DNA from: Rhodococcus sp. WMMA185
GTDB lineage: Bacteria > Actinomycetota > Actinomycetes > Mycobacteriales > Mycobacteriaceae
Direction: 5' to 3'
NCBI RefSeq assembly: GCF_001767395.1
Contig: NZ_CP017014.1
Span: 1,178,001 to 1,242,000, forward strand
Length of the DNA stretch: 64,000 nt
Positions within the stretch are counted from its first letter, which is position 1; each line of letters starts with the position of its first letter. Both the position numbers and the translations under genes were made by a program. The notes beneath the pieces are model-generated. The model was given only the letters and a program-made list of their open reading frames with translations. It was not told where the DNA came from and made no database searches. Positions 55,582 through 64,000 of the stretch are shown one piece after another.

Positions 55582-58500
55582 ATGCATCTGAAGAGTCTGA
55601 CGCTTAAGGGATTCAAATCTTTTGCGTCGGCAACGACTCTGCGGTTCGAGCCGGGAATCACCTGTGTGGTGGGGCCGAACGGGTCTGGCAAGTCCAACGT
55701 GGTCGACGCGCTCACCTGGGTCATGGGGGAGCAGGGCGCGAAGGCGCTGCGCGGGGGCAAGATGGAAGACGTCATCTTCGCCGGCACCGCGGGGCGGTCA
55801 CCCCTCGGTCGCGCTGAAGTGACGTTGACCATCGACAACTCCGACGGCGCCCTGCCGATCGACTATTCCGAGGTGTCCATCACTCGGCGAATGTTCCGCG
55901 ACGGCGCCGGCGAATACGAGATCAACGGCAGTTCGTGTCGGCTGATGGACGTGCAGGAGCTGCTCAGCGATTCCGGCATCGGTCGGGAGATGCACGTCAT
56001 CGTCGGACAGGGTCGGTTGGCAGCCATTCTGGAATCGCGGCCTGAGGATCGCCGCACGTTCATCGAAGAGGCTGCCGGTGTCCTCAAGCACCGCAAACGC
56101 AAGGAAAAGGCAGTCCGCAAACTCGACGCGATGCAGGCCAACCTGGCGCGCTTGAACGATCTGACCGCCGAATTGCGACGCCAACTCAAGCCGCTGGGGC
56201 GTCAGGCCGAGGTCGCTCGACGCGCACAAACGGTGCAGGCCGATCTCCGCGATGCGAAACTCCGCCTGGCCGCCGACGACCTGGTTGCCCGGCGCGAGGA
56301 GTTCGCGAACCAGGCACAGGACGAGAAGCTGGCCCGCGAGCAACACGATCTGGTTACCGAGGCACTCGACGAGGCCAATCTCGAACTCGGACGTCACGAA
56401 CAGGAACTGTCGAGGCTCACACCAGGAGCTGAGGCCGCCGCGCAGACATGGTTCCAGCTGTCGGCACTCGCCGAACGTGTCAACGCGACGATTCGAATCG
56501 CGCGCGAGAGGGCACGGCATCTCGATTCCGAGCCCACGGTCAGCCGCGGGCAGGATCCCGACGAGATGGAGGCTCGCGCCGAGCGGATCGCCGCAGAGGA
56601 AAGAGAACTCGTCGAAGCGGTCGAGATGGCGCGCGCGGCACTCGACGCCGCCAAGGAACAGCTTGCGCACGGCGAGCAAGCGGCAGCAGAGGCGGAACGG
56701 GCTCACATGGAGGCCGTTCGGGCGATTGCCGACCGCAGGGAGGGCCTCGCTCGATTGTCGGGGCAGGTCGACACCTTGCGGAGCCGCAGCGATTCGGTTG
56801 ACGCCGAGGTCGCCCGGCTGACCGCAGCGATCGAGGAGGCGCGCCATCGCGGCGACGTTGCCCAATCCGAATTCGAGGTGGTCCAGGAAGAGATCGGCGA
56901 GCTCGACGCCGGAGAACTCGGACTCGATTCTCACCACGAGAACGCTGTCGAGGCGCTGCGCCTGATCACCGAGCGGGTGACCGAACTCCAGGCCGAGGAG
57001 AAGGTAGCCGGACAGGAGGTGGCGTCGCTACGAGCTCGAATCGACGCGCTGTCGATGAGCCTGGAGCGCAAGGATGGCCCCGGGTGGCTTGTCGAGAATC
57101 GTCGCTCCGACGGGATCCTGGGGCCGATCAGTGAACTCATCACGGTCGAGAAGGGCTACGAGGCCGCCGTCGCGGCTGCCATGGGGTCCGCAGCCGACGC
57201 TGTCGTCGCCGAGTCCTTCGACGCCGCTCGCGGCGCTGTCACTGCACTGAAGCAGAGCGACAATGGTCGGGCGTCACTGGTCATCGGGACAGATCAGCCC
57301 CCGCCTGCCGGCGGGCACCTCGAGCCGGGTGCCCGGTGGGCTGTCGACGTCATCGATTGCCCGGCCGAGCTACGAACCGGGCTGTCGGCTCTGCTGAGCG
57401 GTGTTGTCGTGGTCGATTCCCTCGACGACGCCGTCCAGGTTGTCCGGAACCGGCCCCAGGTACGTGCCGTCACCCGCGCGGGAGACCTTCTCGGGGCAGG
57501 CTGGATGAGTGGCGGATCGGATCGTCAACCCAGCACCCTCGAGATCCAGGCGGTGGTGGACAATTCGGTGCAGGAGCTGGCCCGCGCGGAACGTCGCGCC
57601 GAAGAGTTGTCGGCGGCCCTGTCGGGCGCCATCTCGGAGCAGGCCGCCCGCCAGGAGAGCGCAGAGCAGGCACTGGCCGCGCTGCACGAGTCGGACGCCG
57701 CGATGTCGGCGATCTACGAGCGGCTGGGCCGCCTCGGTCAGGCGGCACGGGCCGCGCACGCTGAGTCGGAGCGTCTCATCGCCCAACGGGACAAAGCCGA
57801 GAGCGGTCGCGAAGAGACCCTGACCGCGCTCGCCGAGCTCGAAGAGCGCCTTCGCATCGCCGAACAGGACGGGGCGTCGATCGGCGCAGAGTCGGGTGGA
57901 TCAGATTCGACGAGCATCGATCGTGAAGTGGCCGCCGCGGCGCTTGCGGAAGTCCGAGCCGTGGAGATGGAAGCACGGTTGACCCTGCGCACCGCTGAGG
58001 AACGGGCTGAATCGGTCCGCGGCAAGGCGGACTCGTTGAGACGCGCCGCCCAGGTGGAACGCGACGCCCGTATCCGCGCGGAACGCGCGATGAAGGCTCG
58101 TCAGAACGCGGCGGCGGTCGCGGCGGCGGTCGCGGAGTCGGGCCAGCGGGTCGCCGATCACCTCGGTGAGGTCGTCGATGCCGCGATGGCCCACCGCGAC
58201 GAACTCGCTCGTATTCGTACCGAACGCGCGGCCCTGGTCGAGGAGGTCAAGGAGCGGGTGCGTCAGCTGACCGGACAACTTGCGTCGCTCACCGATGCCG
58301 TGCACCGTGACGAGCTGGCCCGAGCCCAGGCCGCGCTGCGGATCGAACAACTCGAAGAGGCGATTCTCGAGCAGTACGGAATCGGCTTGGACGACCTGAT
58401 CGCCGAATACGGCCCCGACGTGGCGCTGCCACCGTCTCCGTTGGAGATTCAAGAGTACGAGCAGGCCAAGGAACGCGGCGAGCTGGTCACGATGCCGGCG

Positions 58501-59187
58501 CCCATTCCCTACGATCGCGCCACCCAGGAACGGCGTGCCAAGCGTGCTGAGAAGGACTTGGCAACGCTGGGCAAGGTCAACCCGCTCGCTCTCGAGGAGT
58601 TCGCCGCACTCGAGGAGCGCTACAACTTCCTCTCGACGCAACTCGAGGACGTGAAGACAGCACGTAAGGACCTCCTCGGCGTCGTTGCGGACGTCGATGC
58701 ACGCATCCTTCAGGTGTTCACCGAGGCATACGCCGATGTCGAACGCGAATTCGGGCAGGTGTTCGCGAAGCTGTTCCCAGGCGGTGAAGGAAGGCTGGTG
58801 CTCACCGATCCGTCCGACATGCTGACGACGGGTATCGAGGTCGAGGCACGTCCGCCAGGCAAGAAGGTCAAGCGGCTGTCGCTGCTGTCCGGCGGAGAGA
58901 AATCGCTGACAGCAGTGGCGATGCTGGTCGCGATCTTCCGGGCCAGGCCTTCGCCCTTCTACGTCATGGACGAGGTGGAAGCGGCACTCGACGACACGAA
59001 TCTGCGTCGTCTCATCGGCCTGTTCGAACAGTTACGGGAGAAATCCCAGCTGATCGTCATCACCCACCAGAAGCCGACGATGGAGGTCGCTGACGCGCTC
59101 TACGGCGTGAGCATGCGCGGCGACGGCATCACGACAGTCATCTCGCAGCGGTTGCGTGGCCAGGACATGGCGGTCGCGCAGGCCTGA
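55582..59187 (+). CDS. smc: Chromosome segregation ATPase SMC
   Basis: The 1201-residue protein has the N-terminal Walker [20 protein letters not shown] (about residues 31-49), the first coiled coil (about 170-500), and the hinge ([21 protein letters not shown] to [10 protein letters not shown], about 510-640). The returning coil follows, then the C-terminal ABC signature [14 protein letters not shown] and Walker [12 protein letters not shown]. It compacts and separates chromosomes with ScpA and ScpB, which are encoded elsewhere. The length is normal and no coil is broken. Confidence 0.98.
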   Translation: MHLKSLTLKGFKSFASATTLRFEPGITCVVGPNGSGKSNVVDALTWVMGEQGAKALRGGKMEDVIFAGTAGRSPLGRAEVTLTIDNSDGALPIDYSEVSITRRMFRDGAGEYEINGSSCRLMDVQELLSDSGIGREMHVIVGQGRLAAILESRPEDRRTFIEEAAGVLKHRKRKEKAVRKLDAMQANLARLNDLTAELRRQLKPLGRQAEVARRAQTVQADLRDAKLRLAADDLVARREEFANQAQDEKLAREQHDLVTEALDEANLELGRHEQELSRLTPGAEAAAQTWFQLSALAERVNATIRIARERARHLDSEPTVSRGQDPDEMEARAERIAAEERELVEAVEMARAALDAAKEQLAHGEQAAAEAERAHMEAVRAIADRREGLARLSGQVDTLRSRSDSVDAEVARLTAAIEEARHRGDVAQSEFEVVQEEIGELDAGELGLDSHHENAVEALRLITERVTELQAEEKVAGQEVASLRARIDALSMSLERKDGPGWLVENRRSDGILGPISELITVEKGYEAAVAAAMGSAADAVVAESFDAARGAVTALKQSDNGRASLVIGTDQPPPAGGHLEPGARWAVDVIDCPAELRTGLSALLSGVVVVDSLDDAVQVVRNRPQVRAVTRAGDLLGAGWMSGGSDRQPSTLEIQAVVDNSVQELARAERRAEELSAALSGAISEQAARQESAEQALAALHESDAAMSAIYERLGRLGQAARAAHAESERLIAQRDKAESGREETLTALAELEERLRIAEQDGASIGAESGGSDSTSIDREVAAAALAEVRAVEMEARLTLRTAEERAESVRGKADSLRRAAQVERDARIRAERAMKARQNAAAVAAAVAESGQRVADHLGEVVDAAMAHRDELARIRTERAALVEEVKERVRQLTGQLASLTDAVHRDELARAQAALRIEQLEEAILEQYGIGLDDLIAEYGPDVALPPSPLEIQEYEQAKERGELVTMPAPIPYDRATQERRAKRAEKDLATLGKVNPLALEEFAALEERYNFLSTQLEDVKTARKDLLGVVADVDARILQVFTEAYADVEREFGQVFAKLFPGGEGRLVLTDPSDMLTTGIEVEARPPGKKVKRLSLLSGGEKSLTAVAMLVAIFRARPSPFYVMDEVEAALDDTNLRRLIGLFEQLREKSQLIVITHQKPTMEVADALYGVSMRGDGITTVISQRLRGQDMAVAQA

Positions 59188-59279
59188 CGGGCCGGCACAT
59201 CCCAGGGGCCCGGTCTCGAAACTGTTCAACTTTCTCGTACTGTCTGGTCGTTGGACGACATTTGGTCCATGATCGACAA

Positions 59280-60719
59280 ATGGATGCGGCTGTGGATGCG
59301 GTCACGAGCGTCAACGACATCTACTGGTACGGCGTGATCATATTGATCGTAGGCTTCGGCCTGTATTTCACCGTTCATTCGCGGTTCGTGCAGATCCGAT
59401 TGATACCCGACATGCTGCGCTCGATCACCGAGCGCGCCGAGACGCTCCCCGACGGCACCAAGGGGATCTCGTCATTTCGTGCGTTCTCGATCTCGGCCGG
59501 GTCCCGCGTCGGTACCGGCAACATTGTCGGGGTCAGCGTCGCAATCAGCGTGGGTGGGCCGGGGGCTGTCTTCTGGATGTGGGTGATGGCGATCATCGGT
59601 GCGGCGACCGCGTTCGTGGAGTCGACCCTCGCGCAGCTGTACAAAGTGCGCGACCGTGACGGATTCCGTGGCGGTCCAGCCTATTACATGCAGCACGGGT
59701 TGGGACGCCGTTGGATGGGGATGATTTTCGCGGTCGTCATCACGCTCACCTACGGCTTCGTCTTCAACGCGGTGCAATCCAACTCGATCGTCGACGCGGC
59801 CTCGACATCGATCGGGTCGGAGGGCCTTGGCTGGGAGGCGTTGATCGGGGTGCTGGTCGCGGTGCTGACCGCGGCCGTGATCTTCGGCGGGGTGCGCCGG
59901 ATCTCAGGTGTCACGGAGGTCGTGGTGCCCCTGGTCGCCGGTGCATATATCGTCCTGGCGCTGGTGGTCGTCGCACTCAACATCAGTGAGGTTCCGCGGA
60001 TGTTCGAGTTGATCGTCGGGAATGCGTTCGGTTTCAGGGAAGCCGTGAGCGGTGGTTTTGCGGCTGCGTTCATCCAGGGCATCCGCCGCGGCCTGTTCTC
60101 CAATGAGGCCGGAATGGGTTCCGCGCCGAATGCCGGTGCCACCGCAGCAGTTTCACATCCCGTCAAGCAGGGGTTGGTGCAGAGCCTCGGCGTCTACTTC
60201 GACACCCTGCTGGTCTGCTCGATGACGGCGTTCATCATCTTGCTGTCGGACCCCGACTACGGAACCAAGGCCGGAGCCTCACTCACCCAGAACGCGCTGG
60301 CCGCCCAACTGGGTGGCTGGACCGTGCACTTCCTCGCGATCGCCATTTTCTTCCTGGCCTTTACCTCGGTCATCGGCAACTACTACTACGGTGAGGCCAA
60401 CATCGAGTTCCTCACCGAGTCTCGACGCGTACTGCAGTTCTTCCGGGCTTTGGTCGTGGTGTGCGTGTTCGCCGGCGCCATGGGATCGCTTCCTCTCGTG
60501 TGGGAAATGGCCGATCTTTTCATGGGCGTGATGGCCACGGTCAACCTCTTGGCGCTGATGCCGCTCGGGGGTGTGGCGTTCGCGTTGTTTGCGCACTATT
60601 CGCGTCAGAAGGCGCAGGGAATCGATCCGATATTCCATCGATCCGATTTGCCGGAGGTACGTGGCGTGCAGGTGTGGGAGGATTCCGACACGCATGGCAG
60701 GGCGGTGGAGGTCGGCTGA
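59280..60719 (+). CDS. Alanine/glycine:cation symporter (AGCS family)
   Basis: From ATG 59280 the protein has 479 residues and about 11 membrane helices. The AGCS signature is present around SAGSRVGTGNIVGVSVAI and GGPGAVFWMWVMAIIGAAT, with FRGGPAYYMQHGLG and GLFSNEAGMGSAPNAGATA further on. It should import alanine or glycine with Na+. No ribosome site is obvious before the ATG; a TACTGT box at 59239-59244 may be its -10. It sits between smc and ftsY, which are adjacent in M. tuberculosis, so it is an insertion into that block. Confidence 0.93.
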   Translation: MDAAVDAVTSVNDIYWYGVIILIVGFGLYFTVHSRFVQIRLIPDMLRSITERAETLPDGTKGISSFRAFSISAGSRVGTGNIVGVSVAISVGGPGAVFWMWVMAIIGAATAFVESTLAQLYKVRDRDGFRGGPAYYMQHGLGRRWMGMIFAVVITLTYGFVFNAVQSNSIVDAASTSIGSEGLGWEALIGVLVAVLTAAVIFGGVRRISGVTEVVVPLVAGAYIVLALVVVALNISEVPRMFELIVGNAFGFREAVSGGFAAAFIQGIRRGLFSNEAGMGSAPNAGATAAVSHPVKQGLVQSLGVYFDTLLVCSMTAFIILLSDPDYGTKAGASLTQNALAAQLGGWTVHFLAIAIFFLAFTSVIGNYYYGEANIEFLTESRRVLQFFRALVVVCVFAGAMGSLPLVWEMADLFMGVMATVNLLALMPLGGVAFALFAHYSRQKAQGIDPIFHRSDLPEVRGVQVWEDSDTHGRAVEVG

Positions 60720-60767
60720 CCTTCTCGCCGAAGCCTGACAGGTGACCAAGTCCGTAGGCCTGAAACA

Positions 60768-62216
60768 ATGGGCAATGTGACTACTGGAGCCTGGATCGCC
60801 CTCGCGGCCGTATTGGCCGTACTGCTCGTCGCCCTCGTCGTCGGGTCGGTGTTGTACCGACGTCGGCAGATCTCGCTGAAAGCGCCCGAGAAGCCGGAGC
60901 TCGGTGCTCCCGAGAAGGACCGGTCTGGCGGCTATCAGGCGGGCGGCGGGTTCAACTTCAGCCAAGGGCCCACCGCCACAGCTCCGCCGCGTGAGCCGGC
61001 GCCGCCGAAGCCGGTCGAGCCCGAGCCTCCAGTCGTGCCGGCGCCACCGGTCGAGGCGAAGCCACCGGTAGAAGCGGAGCCGGAGGTCGAACCGAAGCCA
61101 TCTGTCGGGGCGGAGCCGGAGGTCACAGCGCCCGAGGCTGTGGCGCCCGAGTTTGTGGCGCCCGAGGTCGAGGCCCCAGAGCCTGCCGCCCCCGCGGAAC
61201 CGGTCACCTACGAACCTGTCGTCGCACCCGAGGTGGTTCCCGAGGTCGAGGCCGAACCCGAACCGGCTCCTCCCGTCCCCGCTCTGGACGAGATTGCTCC
61301 CACGGAGGGGCGCCTCGACCGCCTGCGTGGGCGGCTGTCCCGTTCACAGTCCGCGGTCGGCAAGAGTCTGCTGGGGCTCCTGGGCGGCGGCGACCTCGAC
61401 GAAGACTCCTGGGAAGAGGTGGAAGACACTCTCCTCATCGCCGATCTCGGTACAGCGACCACCACCAAGATCGTCACGTCGCTGCGAGAGCAGATGGTGT
61501 CGCGGGGTGTCCGTACCGAAGCCGAAGCCCGCGCGTTGCTGCGCGAGGTCCTGATCACAGAGTTGCGCCCTGAACTCGATCGTTCAATTCGGGCCCTCCC
61601 ACACGACGACTCCCCGGCGGTCCTGCTCGTCGTCGGGGTGAACGGCACCGGCAAGACCACCACAACCGGCAAGCTCGCGCGCGTTCTCGTCGCGGACGGC
61701 AGGCGGGTGCTGCTCGGCGCCGCCGACACGTTCCGCGCCGCTGCTGCGGATCAACTTCAGACGTGGGCCGAGCGCGTGGGCGCCGAAGTGGTCCGGGGCA
61801 AGGAAGCAGCGGACCCGGCGGCCGTCGCGTTCGACTCCGTGTCCAAGGGAATCGACAGCGGCGTCGACGTCGTGCTGATCGACACCGCGGGCCGCCTGCA
61901 CACCAAGACGGGGTTGATGGACGAACTCGGCAAGGTCAAGCGGGTGGTCGAGAAGAAGGCCTCCGTCGACGACGTCCTGCTGGTCCTCGACGCGACGATC
62001 GGCCAGAACGGCCTGGCCCAGGCGCGCGTATTCGCCGAGGTCGTCGACATCACGGGTGTGGTGCTCACCAAACTCGACGGCACGGCCAAGGGCGGCATCG
62101 TCTTCCAGGTCCAGCACGAGCTGGGTGTGCCGGTGAAACTGGTCGGCCTCGGTGAGGGCGCGGACGACCTCGCACCGTTCGAGCCGGAGGCGTTCGTCGA
62201 CGCGCTGCTCGGCTGA
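60768..62216 (+). CDS. ftsY: Signal recognition particle receptor FtsY
   Basis: The 482-residue protein docks SRP-bound ribosomes at the membrane. It has an N-terminal membrane helix (about residues 7-30, then RRRQ) and a Pro/Glu/Ala/Val-rich linker (about 75-175) with repeated PEV and PPVEA units. The N domain begins near 180. The GTPase domain shows P-loop GVNGTGKTT at about 290-298, DTAGRLHTK and TKLDGTAKGG. TAGGCC seven bases before the ATG may be a leaderless -10. The true membrane helix resembles other actinobacterial FtsY proteins and differs from the peripheral E. coli form. Confidence 0.97.
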   Translation: MGNVTTGAWIALAAVLAVLLVALVVGSVLYRRRQISLKAPEKPELGAPEKDRSGGYQAGGGFNFSQGPTATAPPREPAPPKPVEPEPPVVPAPPVEAKPPVEAEPEVEPKPSVGAEPEVTAPEAVAPEFVAPEVEAPEPAAPAEPVTYEPVVAPEVVPEVEAEPEPAPPVPALDEIAPTEGRLDRLRGRLSRSQSAVGKSLLGLLGGGDLDEDSWEEVEDTLLIADLGTATTTKIVTSLREQMVSRGVRTEAEARALLREVLITELRPELDRSIRALPHDDSPAVLLVVGVNGTGKTTTTGKLARVLVADGRRVLLGAADTFRAAAADQLQTWAERVGAEVVRGKEAADPAAVAFDSVSKGIDSGVDVVLIDTAGRLHTKTGLMDELGKVKRVVEKKASVDDVLLVLDATIGQNGLAQARVFAEVVDITGVVLTKLDGTAKGGIVFQVQHELGVPVKLVGLGEGADDLAPFEPEAFVDALLG

Positions 62217-62290
62217 CAGCCAGCGACAGGTGGAAACCGACCTCCCGGAACCTCTGGTGAAACCTGCACGCAACATAACCCGCCGCTGCG

Positions 62291-62328
62291 TTCACGTGCG
62301 TGCAACAGTTCGGTGGCAAATCCGAAAC
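62291..62328 (+). promoter_or_regulatory. Candidate GlnR box upstream of amt
   Basis: Four half-sites follow at exact 11-base steps: TTCAC (62291), GCAAC (62302), GTGGC (62313) and GAAAC (62324), each separated by six bases. This is the layout of the actinobacterial GlnR consensus GTNAC-N6-GAAAC repeated twice, with some mismatches. It lies 59 bases before the amt start. Confidence 0.5.
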
Positions 62329-62386
62329 ACTGCGAAACCAAACTACTCCTGACCGCGCGCGGCCCAGCGCGCAACAGGAGGTAGTG

Positions 62387-64000
<1,614 letters not shown>

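Overview
The window is a 64 kb piece of a high-GC actinobacterial chromosome, most likely from Rhodococcus or a close relative in the Mycobacteriales. The evidence is the gene content: hupB with a Lys/Ala tail, the F420 enzyme CofC/FbiD, SepIVA, LppZ, CFP-6 and a two-domain MutT1. The order from gatB to glnK also follows the Mycobacterium tuberculosis block Rv3009c to Rv2919c as I recall it, with a few insertions. Many genes have a TANNNT -10 box about 5-8 bases before an ATG or GTG and no Shine-Dalgarno, the pattern of leaderless mRNAs.

Layout. 1-3400: a truncated membrane-hydrolase gene coupled to a secreted phospholipase A2 gene, then a NarL-type two-component pair. 3489-9900: pfkA, gatB, the lipoprotein LppZ, a DoxX protein and an amino-acid permease. 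10283-19332: branched-chain and serine biosynthesis (ilvD and a CFP-6-like gene leftward; ilvB-ilvN-ilvC, serA, leuB rightward), with an attenuator and leader peptide before ilvB. 19439-22168: an FAH-family enzyme, gltX, tRNA-Gln and tRNA-Glu. 22224-26511: a PPOX protein, an IclR regulator divergent from leuCD, and hupB. 26611-34149: mutT1, ppk1 and cofC leftward; gpsA, a PLP enzyme and ddl rightward. 34172-38188: a DUF3515 protein, a stand-alone RAM domain, thiL, a gamma-carbonic anhydrase, ung and an enoyl-CoA hydratase/isomerase. 38275-40309: an IS200/IS605 element with decayed tnpA and intact tnpB beside a beta-propeller remnant. 40593-49551: rpmB, a FakA-like kinase, recG, pyc, rsmD and coaD. 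49687-59187: sepIVA, DUF177, rpmF, rnc, mutM, a PPOX protein, osmC, a secreted propeller, acyP and smc. 59280-64000: an alanine/glycine symporter, ftsY, amt and the start of glnK/glnB.

Working together: IlvB/N/C/D with LeuB/C/D nearly complete valine, isoleucine and leucine synthesis (leuA is not here), and the IclR gene beside leuC is a likely regulator. GltX, tRNA-Gln, tRNA-Glu and GatB outline the indirect Glu-tRNA-Gln amidation route. FtsY and Smc serve membrane targeting and chromosome segregation. Amt and PII form the ammonium-sensing unit, with a candidate GlnR box upstream.

Most of the window is conserved core genome. The less ordinary items are the tnpB locus, a thiL reading frame that seems to need an ATC start, the ilvB attenuator, a phospholipase with a sortase-like tail, and repeat tracts in hupB and upstream of cofC. 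I did not find a convincing new multi-gene system.
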